DNA from: Hanstruepera flava
GTDB lineage: Bacteria; Bacteroidota; Bacteroidia; Flavobacteriales; Flavobacteriaceae
Length of the DNA stretch: 63,094 bases
Assembly (NCBI RefSeq): GCF_023634025.1
Contig: NZ_JALJCW010000007.1
Location: 1 to 63,094, forward strand
Direction of reading: 5' to 3'
Position 1 is the first letter of the stretch. Each line of letters opens with the position of its first letter. Of the stretch, positions 57,301 through 63,094 are shown piece by piece. Made by a program: the position numbers and the translations under genes. The notes under the pieces were generated by a model. It was given only the letters and a program-made list of their open reading frames with translations, made no database searches and had not been told where the DNA came from.

Positions 57301-59596
57301 GGAAACACAAACCCCTTTCTGTTCTGCCTATGGAACGCTTGTCATTGCATCGCCTTCTGAAGCTTTGGACGTTGTTGCCAACGAAACTTCAAATGTTAGT
57401 TGCGACAACAATATAGGGACCATCACGGCTATTGCTTCTGGTGGCTGGGGACAGTACGAATATGAATTGACCGGTGCCGCTACCGTGGCTTATTCGCCTA
57501 ACGGAACATTTACCAACCTTTCAGCAGGTACTTATACCGTTAACGTTAGGGATGCCTCTGGTTGTATAGCTTCTGATACGGTAACATTAACGGAGCCTAC
57601 TCCTATAACTGCGACTTTTACGCCCAATACAACACAGTTGTCATGTTTTGGAGATCAAAATGCCACTATAACCGTAACCAATGTTACCGGTGGACAAGGG
57701 GCTAACTATACATATACCTTAAATACCATATTGCCTACGCCAAGTTCGTCAGGTCCACAAACATCAAATGTGTTTAGCGATTTGGGGGCAGGAACCTATT
57801 CGGTTACAATTAACGATGGCTACAATTGTACGATGACCTCGGTCGATATCGTGATTGCACAGCCTACTGCCATACAAGCCAATTTGGTTGTACAGACTAC
57901 GCAAACTTGTCTAAACCAAACAACATTAACATTAAGTGCCACAGGTGGAACAGGTCCATATACTTATAGTGATGACAGTTCGTTCGCTACAGTTTTGGGT
58001 TCATTTACATCATCAACAACTTTCCCTGTTCCTGTGGGCACTTATTCTTTTTACGTTAGGGATAACAATGGCTGTGTCGCTAATGTTTCCAATGAAATAA
58101 CAATAGATCCATTACCTACTTTAGATATAATCTTGGATTCTGTTAACCCAACTATTAATTGTGCTGGTGATAACACAGGGTCGATTACGGCCACAGCCCA
58201 AGGTGGTCTGGGCAACTATATTTACACCTTACAGGATACTGCTGGAAATACAATTCCGGCAACTCAAAACAGTCCTGGTATATTTACCGAACTAGTTGCA
58301 GGTACTTATGTGGTTTATGTTGAAAGTGGCGATTGTAATGCTACTTCTGCTACAATTACTATAACAGAACCTTCATCTGTACTTGATGCCACGTTCAACG
58401 TTACCAACGTAACCTGTAGTGGCTCTAACAATGGTGTTCTTGAAATTACTGCTTCAGGTGGTACAGGTATAATAAAATACGCCATATCACCGCAATTGGA
58501 CCAATTCTTTGACACCAATATTTTTGAAAATCTGGCACCAGGTAATTACGATGTCATTGTTCAAGATGAATTGGGATGTTATATCATCCATAATTTTGAT
58601 ATTGTTGAGCCAGCACCTGTTATTTTGAGCATTGTGGCAAACTCTATCATACCGGAAGTCTGCGATGGTGACCTCAATGCCGAGTTCAGTATTGATATCT
58701 CTGGAGGAACACTACCTTATAGTGTGAGTCTAGACAGCTATGATGGCCCGTATTCTACCGGTGCTTCAAATCAAACACAATTTGACTTTACGGGTTTAAA
58801 TGGTGGTGACCATACGGTATTTGTAAGGGATAGCCAAGGCTGTGAATCAGAATGGAATATCACATTACCGGAATCTGTTGCCATTAACCCAACGGTGGTT
58901 GTTGAATACAACTGTTTAAACAACATGCCTGGTAATACCGTGACTGTATTGGTTGATGATAGCCTAAATCCAGATGATTTGGACTACTCCCTAAATGGAG
59001 GACCTTACCAAACAAGTAATGTCTTTACCAATGTTCCGGCTGGAACCGACCACTTTATTGATGTTAGGCATACCAATGGTTGTGTACAGTCTACCGAATT
59101 TTTCTCAATAGATACTGTTGAACCTTTAACCTTGGTCTTAAATGAAGGGGAAATAAATGAGTTCATTGCCGTGGCCTCTGGCGGTACTGGCGATTATGAG
59201 TTTACACTCAATGGTGAAAACCAGGGCAGCAACAATACCTTTGTCATCTCTGAAACAGGAACCTATGTCGTGGTCGTGACCGATAGCAGTGGATGTACGG
59301 CTACAGCATCCATTTTCTTGGAGTACGTGGATATTTGCATCCCTAACTACTTCACCCCGAATGGTGATGGTGTAACAGATACCTGGGCTCCTGGATGTGT
59401 GACGGGATACCCTAACCTACAGTTCTCCATCTTTGACCGTTATGGACGTAAGATCGTAACGCTGAATGTCGGGGAAAAATGGGACGGTAAATATGGTGGC
59501 AAGGATTTGCCCACCGGTGATTATTGGTACGTCGTGAACCTGAACAGCTCGAACGACAACCGCGATTTTGTCGGAAACTTTACCCTATATAGATAA
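51398..59596 (+). CDS. sprB: SprB-like giant cell-surface adhesin, copy 2
   Basis: A 2732-aa paralogue of copy 1. Signal peptide MKKPTFSKIAVIALFFIVCLQSFAQ. The head (about 30-350) has the same fold pattern (DIVLIGNNILGPDNNAFNDNNTYNHNVDMQYIDIDGDASTFSSSSADL) but diverges in sequence from copy 1. A DUF11-like module follows (GQPLNYVIGFQNTGNDNATNFQIRDILPINII). From residue about 875 to the end it is identical to copy 1, including the SprB repeats and type B sorting domain. This makes two adhesins with different heads on the same stalk and export signal. Whether the heads bind different targets is inference. It is exported by the type IX system, presumably with the SprF-like partner encoded next. 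Confidence 0.88.
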   Translation: MKKPTFSKIAVIALFFIVCLQSFAQNYVPFTPRFNDDLRGDIVLIGNNILGPDNNAFNDNNTYNHNVDMQYIDIDGDASTFSSSSADLEIPNPNCYKIRYAGLYWGAVTNGNEPITEVKFKGPTGGYNDITGTVIYEANGTATGSSYPYSCYADVTSIVTNLGTDLGTYTVANVSSALGETATFDPYNGTGFSAGWSLFIVYEDPTLPGKSITSFDGFSAISSSVNVEIPVSGFRTVPAPAPVRANFAFATLEGDKPIQNDRLVLNNVPLSAADRPANNFFNSSVTRLDATPVTNRNPNSTNTLGFDTGVMVVPNPGNTVIVNDATSAIVRLESDQDVYFQYFFAFAVDIIEPNIVLTKIVEDDAGNDIGGQGIGLGQPLNYVIGFQNTGNDNATNFQIRDILPINIIFNYPTDLVLPPGVTVASYDPVTREIIFNIEDYLVEENDPVYEIRIEAMTVENCNQLADSCSNIILNQAFATYNGYYNPNYQITDDPSYDSNTGCLITPQATNFLINIDCDFSEDITLCGDSVTLTAANGYDSYSWSTSPTGTPVIGTGQSYTATATGTYYSFNNALAPCQSIVQQYNVSLFGGNNLTNPVIPFADQVVTCPNDGKLLPNIFLCGANDFRDITTNIAGALSIIWEQLDESSCAPVTDPDCANENTACTWNQIATGPNYTANTSGQFRITINFEGGCFAQFYFNVYQNVLNPTVTATDIICTTPGSITVNNVPNGYEYSLDGITYQASNVFSVTTPGTYTVYIRQVGVSTNPCVFTVPDVQIRERDFTVSTIITQPLCHGDLGSIHVAANDVDPQYFFALYIGATLVNSVGPIMENNYTFANLNPGTYTAIIETEDGCYHSEDITIIEPPLLTVTAAVTIPLTCDDGQITIYPEGGTPPYFYFINSTTDFQTYPEVVVTSPGVYDITVVDSNNCSASTTITVDQIPAPEFTVDATNIDCAGSNDGTITVNVTNANGNNLEFSIDGGTTFVNSNVFTGLAPGTYDVVVQYSVGASVCLTDPQPITITTATAISGTATLSADYTCNSGGSITVTGVTGGTPPYAYSIDGVTFQVSDTFTGLTAGTYTITILDANSCTAITNTITIDPLNPPTDLTFNNTPLSCPANTTTITITGTTGGDGLLEYQIIAPASAATPYQTSNTFSGLGPDTYTFQVRDENDCVYSESYTIDPLPVLSLNTVLTEDLDCTATPDAVITGTFSGGVAPFTFAVSIDGAPYVNLGPTSSPFTYTTSTPGTYQFQVTDANNCTAESGTHTINPIVPPALSAVVQTQPILCNGDANGAIDITIDNTVGTPPFTINVNNDTTGTNYGTQTSGLPAGTYTITITDAKSCTATETIVIAEPDPIIVNYHTVDITCTAGGISQGSIIIDGVTGGTAPYNYFVTGTNGYNNSELNATGSTSVSFDVVDFGLYQINVVDANGCSVLIQDVLVASPPTDLDINISTSVDCATGGTAIVSVGTTLSSAGPFFFSIYQGPISVYPNPPGSWIPEDSPGSETATFTGLTPGVSYTFIVYDASTNCSYYEPATAPIPTNSTLTVDAVGSNNITCTGSADGNVSFTVNSIYGVGTTVSYEIFDSLTLASTGVTGSGNVPAGGSLSVTNLGPLPFGNYYVLITETSGPNAGCGIVTAPFNITESAIPLSLTTSIDQNANCNASSGIISAIGHDGTPPYQYQVTTTPGSPVATDPSWASASSFNLDAGNYYVHVIDAYGCVVSSPIVILPMDPAPVVAATVNNQCLTVDGNFEIDVTLTTTGIAPYSYSINGGAFQTMTAPFTISNLFSGTHTIEVNDANGCGNLVSVTIEPILDITPNVTALPTCNDNDGEITVSGNGGSGNYAYTISPNPASISLAGNVFSGVPSGLYTITITDTVTGCTKDVSVSLAPATPPTFTLTPTALTCFGDNTGSFELFVNGYSGTYNYEVFDSSGTSVTGSVAANTTTNPIVVTGLTSGSYSVTLTETQTPFCSAYGTLVIASPSEALDVVANETSNVSCDNNIGTITAIASGGWGQYEYELTGAATVAYSPNGTFTNLSAGTYTVNVRDASGCIASDTVTLTEPTPITATFTPNTTQLSCFGDQNATITVTNVTGGQGANYTYTLNTILPTPSSSGPQTSNVFSDLGAGTYSVTINDGYNCTMTSVDIVIAQPTAIQANLVVQTTQTCLNQTTLTLSATGGTGPYTYSDDSSFATVLGSFTSSTTFPVPVGTYSFYVRDNNGCVANVSNEITIDPLPTLDIILDSVNPTINCAGDNTGSITATAQGGLGNYIYTLQDTAGNTIPATQNSPGIFTELVAGTYVVYVESGDCNATSATITITEPSSVLDATFNVTNVTCSGSNNGVLEITASGGTGIIKYAISPQLDQFFDTNIFENLAPGNYDVIVQDELGCYIIHNFDIVEPAPVILSIVANSIIPEVCDGDLNAEFSIDISGGTLPYSVSLDSYDGPYSTGASNQTQFDFTGLNGGDHTVFVRDSQGCESEWNITLPESVAINPTVVVEYNCLNNMPGNTVTVLVDDSLNPDDLDYSLNGGPYQTSNVFTNVPAGTDHFIDVRHTNGCVQSTEFFSIDTVEPLTLVLNEGEINEFIAVASGGTGDYEFTLNGENQGSNNTFVISETGTYVVVVTDSSGCTATASIFLEYVDICIPNYFTPNGDGVTDTWAPGCVTGYPNLQFSIFDRYGRKIVTLNVGEKWDGKYGGKDLPTGDYWYVVNLNSSNDNRDFVGNFTLYR

Positions 59597-60490
59597 TGCC
59601 AGAGCCCTTAACTTAACTAAAACTGATGTCATGAAAAAATTAATCATATATATCCTGCTCATTACCTCTGGTTATGGCTTTGCACAAGAGCTGAACCTAC
59701 CGGTATGGACACAATACCTGGCCGACAATAACTTTGTACTCTCTCCTACTTTTGCAGGTATTGGCGATAATGTTAGAATTAGAATAAATGGACTTACGCA
59801 ATGGGTAGGTATCAAGGATGCACCGGACAACCAATCATTATATGTAGATGGAAGGATATCAAACCGCTCTGGGGTTGGATTATCACTCTATAACGATAGA
59901 AACGGGAATACTCGCCAACAGGGTATCAAGGCATCATTCTCACATCACCTAATTTTAGATTATACCTCCAGACAATACCTTTCATTTGGTATCTCTTACA
60001 ACTTGAACAGTTTTAGGGTAGATGTGGAAAATTTTGAACCAACATATGATATCCCAATCATTGACCCCAATATCAACGGAGACCGAGCCATTTCTAACAA
60101 CAATTTTGATTTAGGGGTACTCTATAGGAACAAGGGCTTCTACTTCAGCTTTAACGTTAACAATATTTTGGATAAAGAGATTGACAACTTTACCGGTATT
60201 GAGCCAAGCTTGCTACGCAACTACCAAATTTATTCCGGTTACATTATGCAGAGTAAGTCCAACAAGCGCGTGGAGTTCGAACCTTCGATATTCTATCAGC
60301 TCTTCAGCAGCGACAACAGATCGAGTACAGACTTGAACTTTAAGTACAGAAAATACAACAGGAACGAGGACTATTACTGGATAGGCGTGTCATACAGGTT
60401 CCTGAACGACCAGTTCTTCAACCCACTGAACATCGGGCCTATGGCCGGTATCATGAAATCAAAGTTCTACTTTGCCTACTCATACCAGAT
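54020..60490 (+). repeat. Large direct repeat, copy 2 (6471 bp)
   Basis: The second copy of the block at 44689-51159. See that entry for boundaries. Copy 1 reads GCGGTCACC and copy 2 GCGGTTACC at the left edge (44688 C versus 54019 T). On the right, copy 1 reads CCAGATC and copy 2 CCAGATT (51160 C versus 60491 T). Confidence 0.9.
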
Positions 60491-60602
60491 TACAATAAAT
60501 GATCTTGCAGGATACAACTCCGGCACACACATGATCACAATTGGGTTCGACTTCCTTCAGGGTATTAGTGACTGCCCATGTACGGAAGGTAGATATCATT
60601 AA
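59631..60602 (+). CDS. sprF: SprF-like PorP/SprF family outer-membrane protein, copy 2
   Basis: A 323-aa outer-membrane barrel, nearly identical to copy 1. The differences lie in the last about 37 codons and include one visible amino-acid change (Glu to Asp in TINELAG/TINDLAG). It has the same signal peptide and start position relative to its sprB (34 nt after the stop). It should serve as secretion partner for the second SprB. Only one base separates its stop from the stop of the convergent sixA gene, and no hairpin terminator lies between them. Confidence 0.9.
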   Translation: MKKLIIYILLITSGYGFAQELNLPVWTQYLADNNFVLSPTFAGIGDNVRIRINGLTQWVGIKDAPDNQSLYVDGRISNRSGVGLSLYNDRNGNTRQQGIKASFSHHLILDYTSRQYLSFGISYNLNSFRVDVENFEPTYDIPIIDPNINGDRAISNNNFDLGVLYRNKGFYFSFNVNNILDKEIDNFTGIEPSLLRNYQIYSGYIMQSKSNKRVEFEPSIFYQLFSSDNRSSTDLNFKYRKYNRNEDYYWIGVSYRFLNDQFFNPLNIGPMAGIMKSKFYFAYSYQITINDLAGYNSGTHMITIGFDFLQGISDCPCTEGRYH

Positions 60603-60603
60603 A

Positions 60604-61092
60604 TTATGTTTTAAGTGCTTTAGGAAACAGATGTAACTTTGTAATTGCATTTTTAATATTTTGCCATTGATGTGTTTCAAATTGAAGCCAAACCAAACCA
60701 GAAGTAGGTACGTTATCAAAATACTGACTTCCGAACGTATTAACAAAATTGGTTATGGCATAATTATGACCAAAAACCATCAAATTCGTAACCGAATCTT
60801 CACAGTTTTTAATTACTCTAGTTAAATTCTCGCCTGAAAAATCGTACAAATCATGTGAAAATTGTATGTTTTTCGTATCAACATTTAAATTACTTTTAAA
60901 AATTTCAGCAGTTAATTTAGTTCGTGTAGCATCGCTAACAAGCACTAAATCAGGCATTAAGTTCAACTCTTGAAAATGTAATGAAATTAAGTTAGCATCA
61001 GTAATTCCGCGTGTTTTAAGAGGTCGTTCATGATCTATCACATCGTATTCCCATGAAGATTTGGCGTGCCGTACAAGAATTAAGTTTTTCAT
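60604..61092 (-). CDS. sixA: SixA-like phosphohistidine phosphatase
   Basis: A 162-aa protein of the histidine phosphatase (RHG) superfamily, SixA branch. KNLILVRHAKSSWEYDVIDHERPLKTRG has the catalytic RHA and the following Arg/His residues. VLVSDATRTKLTAEIF and LMVFGHNYAITNFVNTFG supply the later conserved Arg and His. Members remove phosphate from phosphohistidine proteins. The E. coli SixA acts on histidine phosphotransfer proteins. The target here is not known. It is convergent with sprF copy 2. Confidence 0.88.
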   Translation of the reverse strand: MKNLILVRHAKSSWEYDVIDHERPLKTRGITDANLISLHFQELNLMPDLVLVSDATRTKLTAEIFKSNLNVDTKNIQFSHDLYDFSGENLTRVIKNCEDSVTNLMVFGHNYAITNFVNTFGSQYFDNVPTSGLVWLQFETHQWQNIKNAITKLHLFPKALKT

Positions 61093-61596
61093 AATATTCC
61101 GATTAAATACATTTTTTATCGATAAAGTGTTGATTTTATCAGTTAAATGACTTACATTGCCACAATAAAATTAACCAAATGCTATTATACATTATGAAAA
61201 TTAATTTAACCTACATGTTATCACGCCCTCACTTGAGTAACTGATTAACCCATAGATTTTTGCGGTCGTTAAAAATAATAATTTACCGATAAAGTGTTTT
61301 GCTAAATCATTTAATCGAATTTATTAGTTATTTAACATTTTTTTTTGATTCGAACTAGATATCGCTATTTATTTGTCTCGTAAGCTATAATCAATTATGA
61401 CCCCAAATCAAATGAAATATCTTAATCCATTAGCATGGCAACATGCATTTCCCTCTAAAATTTTGATTTGTTATTATATGTTTATTGCATGCTTACCATG
61501 TTTTAAAAACAAATAATTATAAAATAACTCAACCAATTTGGTTGTTAAAATATCGCTGTTAATCAATTAACTAATCCCATATTAAAATAAGGGCTT
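61093..61596. other. 504-nt AT-rich intergenic region upstream of the right adhesin
   Basis: No convincing gene. A 12-nt direct repeat, CGATAAAGTGTT, occurs at 61120-61131 and 61287-61298. A 7-bp inverted repeat CAACCAA-T-TTGGTTG (61530-61544) lies 53 nt before the adhesin ATG and looks operator-like. A 39-codon ORF at 61397-61516 is probably chance. The region probably holds the promoters of sixA (minus) and of the right adhesin (plus), but no exact TAnnTTTG box was found. Confidence 0.5.
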
Positions 61597-63094
61597 ATGA
61601 AAACAAATACGTATTTAATAAATTTTAGAAAGTATTTCTTTTTAATTTTCATTTTTAGTCTCACTAGCACTTTTTCTCAAGATTTGAGAGACTGTGGCTA
61701 TAACTGTACTACAAATGCCTTTTCTATTGAAAGTGTCTTTTTAAGTGCAACAGATGTGCCAGGAACTCCATTAACTAATACAAGTTGTGAATCTGGTGTA
61801 CCACAACAAGTGTATATGATTGCCGAAATTTCCAGTAATAGAAATTCTGCTGTTTACCATGGCCGAATTTTTGCTGACTTAATGGTTGGAGATTCCTCAA
61901 TAATGATTAGTGAATATTTAGGAACGTTACCGTCTTCTAATTCAGGTCTTACCCAAAGACTTGTTTATGGACCATTTAATTGGGTGTGTGGTGAATTATT
62001 AACATTAGAAAATGTTTTGGTGGTTTGGAAAACCAGTCGAAATAATGGTCCAGATGAAAATGACCCTTATGATTGTGGTAGTTATAGCTCCTCACAATGT
62101 CAATTCCCTTCAGACTTAATTGTTTCAACACCTTTAGCCGTACAATATGATTATACGGCTTGTACCGATAATAATGGAATAGCCACAGTTACTTTTGAGT
62201 CAACAACAATTGGAGGAACGCCTCCTTACACCTATTCATGGAATTATGATGGTGGAAATTTTATTGGTGGTACAGCCTCTAGCCCTATTGTAGAATACGA
62301 TATAAATGGAGGCCCTTACAACCCTACTTTAACCGTTACAGACAGTAATGGTAACGTTAATTTATACCCATATAGTGTAACCTTATCGTTTCCAAGCATA
62401 TTAATCAATTCTACTTCATTCACTAGTGCGCAATGTGCGAGTAATGATGGAACAGCAACTTTTACAGCTACGGGTGGTACAGCGCCATACACATTTACTG
62501 TCAATTCAAATACAACAGGAGGATCTACGTTTGTAAACGGTCCACCTAGTACTGAATTAGTAGTTATAAATGCTGGTGCTGGTTCTATTTCTGTTACAAT
62601 TACAGATGCCGCTGGTTGTGAGGCAGAAGAGACTCTTGTAATGGCTACTGGCGATTCAGAAGATCCTCAAATTACAGCTCCACAAGACTATACTATTGAA
62701 GGATGTGATACTTCTGCAATAACAAGCTTACCATATAGTGAAACACCAGTTACCATTACGTTAACAGAATTACAAAATGCTTTAGATGGAGGTGGTAATG
62801 CCAGTGACGATGTATCGATTAATGAAATTACATATCAAGATATTAGTTCTGGTACTTGTGTAATAACTGTTACTAGGACTTTCACAATAACAGATGGTTG
62901 TGATAAAACCGCCTCTGACACGCAAACTATAATTATTCAAGATACTACAGCGCCTGTTGCGCCTTCGGCTCCTGCTGATATCACTTACGAGTGTATAGCA
63001 GATGTGCCTGCTCCGGGTGACCTGACTGCTAACGATAACTGTGCCGGTGATATTACCGTGACTGGTGTGGACAATACCGATAGTTCTGATCCGT
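61597..63094 (+). CDS. Secreted SprB-repeat/PKD/HYR-like adhesin, N-terminal part (truncated by window edge)
   Basis: The plus strand is open from ATG 61597 to the window end, about 499 residues. Signal peptide MKTNTYLINFRKYFFLIFIFSLTSTFSQ. The first about 160 residues are a Cys-containing beta domain (RDCGYNCTTNAFSIESVFLS...). A PKD-like module follows (VTFESTTIGGTPPYTYSWNYDGGNFIGGTASSP, about 190-265). Then comes a SprB-type repeat (ATGGTAPYTFTVNSNTTGG..., about 285-350) and HYR-like modules (DTTAPVAPSAPADITYECIADVP) near the edge. The C-terminus, probably with a type IX sorting domain, is outside. It is a different protein from SprB copies 1 and 2. The base composition rises in GC in the last about 150 nt. 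Confidence 0.82.
   Translation, partial: MKTNTYLINFRKYFFLIFIFSLTSTFSQDLRDCGYNCTTNAFSIESVFLSATDVPGTPLTNTSCESGVPQQVYMIAEISSNRNSAVYHGRIFADLMVGDSSIMISEYLGTLPSSNSGLTQRLVYGPFNWVCGELLTLENVLVVWKTSRNNGPDENDPYDCGSYSSSQCQFPSDLIVSTPLAVQYDYTACTDNNGIATVTFESTTIGGTPPYTYSWNYDGGNFIGGTASSPIVEYDINGGPYNPTLTVTDSNGNVNLYPYSVTLSFPSILINSTSFTSAQCASNDGTATFTATGGTAPYTFTVNSNTTGGSTFVNGPPSTELVVINAGAGSISVTITDAAGCEAEETLVMATGDSEDPQITAPQDYTIEGCDTSAITSLPYSETPVTITLTELQNALDGGGNASDDVSINEITYQDISSGTCVITVTRTFTITDGCDKTASDTQTIIIQDTTAPVAPSAPADITYECIADVPAPGDLTANDNCAGDITVTGVDNTDSSDP

Noticed and set aside
61397-61516. 39-codon ORF upstream of the right adhesin
   Set aside because: Short, with no start signal or family resemblance. Its hydrophobic stretch is within chance for AT-rich DNA.
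1-63094. Transposons, prophage, tRNA or rRNA genes
   Set aside because: No transposase, integrase, phage structural gene or tRNA/rRNA signature was recognised on either strand. The two large repeats are paralogous genes and not insertion sequences.

Overview
The window looks like a piece of the chromosome of a marine-type member of the Flavobacteriaceae (Bacteroidetes). It is AT-rich. Several candidate promoters fit the Bacteroidetes form TTTG-N19-TAnnTTTG rather than the E. coli form. It carries gliding/type IX secretion genes (SprB- and SprF-like proteins, type B sorting domains) and a fused aspartate kinase/homoserine dehydrogenase. It also has a compact set of housekeeping genes. No rRNA, tRNA, transposase, phage or CRISPR locus was seen. 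The one structural RNA is the RNase P RNA (rnpB, minus strand, about 28597-28916).

Layout. 1-1183: 5' part of a secreted multi-domain adhesin on the minus strand, running off the left edge. 1448-5746: histidine ammonia-lyase, a TlpA-like thioredoxin lipoprotein and a bifunctional NAD(P)HX repair enzyme. 5828-10704: threonine operon thrABC, preceded by a 30-codon leader ORF rich in Thr codons (candidate attenuator). 10739-11497: GNAT acetyltransferase and a small DUF2892-type membrane protein. 11533-13142: two unknown ORFs, each preceded by a structured, attC-like inverted-repeat element sharing a 24-nt core (candidate gene cassettes). 13209-19721: Xaa-Pro aminopeptidase, gcvT, an SDR/RmlD-like protein, pterin carbinolamine dehydratase, YebC and a CarboxypepD_reg-like protein. 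19845-22995: minus-strand LPS group kdsB - HAD phosphatase - kdnB - acyltransferase, pointing to Kdo or 8-amino-Kdo chemistry. 23064-35583: RecD-like helicase, DUF3822/rsmD, secreted unknowns, rnpB, dnaX, miaE, a beta-barrel protein and ppk1/ppx. 35799-36257: small secreted unknown.

36533-60602 is the centrepiece: a gliding/adhesin locus. A beta-helix-like secreted protein is followed by a SprC-like protein with a type B sorting domain. Next come a SprD-like protein (PorP/SprF barrel, 13 coiled-coil repeats and a SPOR-like end) and then two tandem sprB-sprF units. The two giant SprB-like adhesins (2741 and 2732 aa) have different N-terminal heads. From 44689 and 54020 onward the two units appear identical base for base for about 6471 bp, ending inside sprF. 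The edges are sharp, with many synonymous changes just outside. This looks like a gene-conversion tract that keeps two adhesin bodies and their secretion partners the same while the heads diverge.

The right edge (61597-63094) enters another secreted SprB-repeat/PKD/HYR-like adhesin. In working terms, the spr locus would supply cell-surface adhesins exported by the type IX system and moved by the gliding motor. SprF-like barrels would serve as their dedicated outer-membrane partners. The other genes are mostly core metabolism, envelope and information processing.
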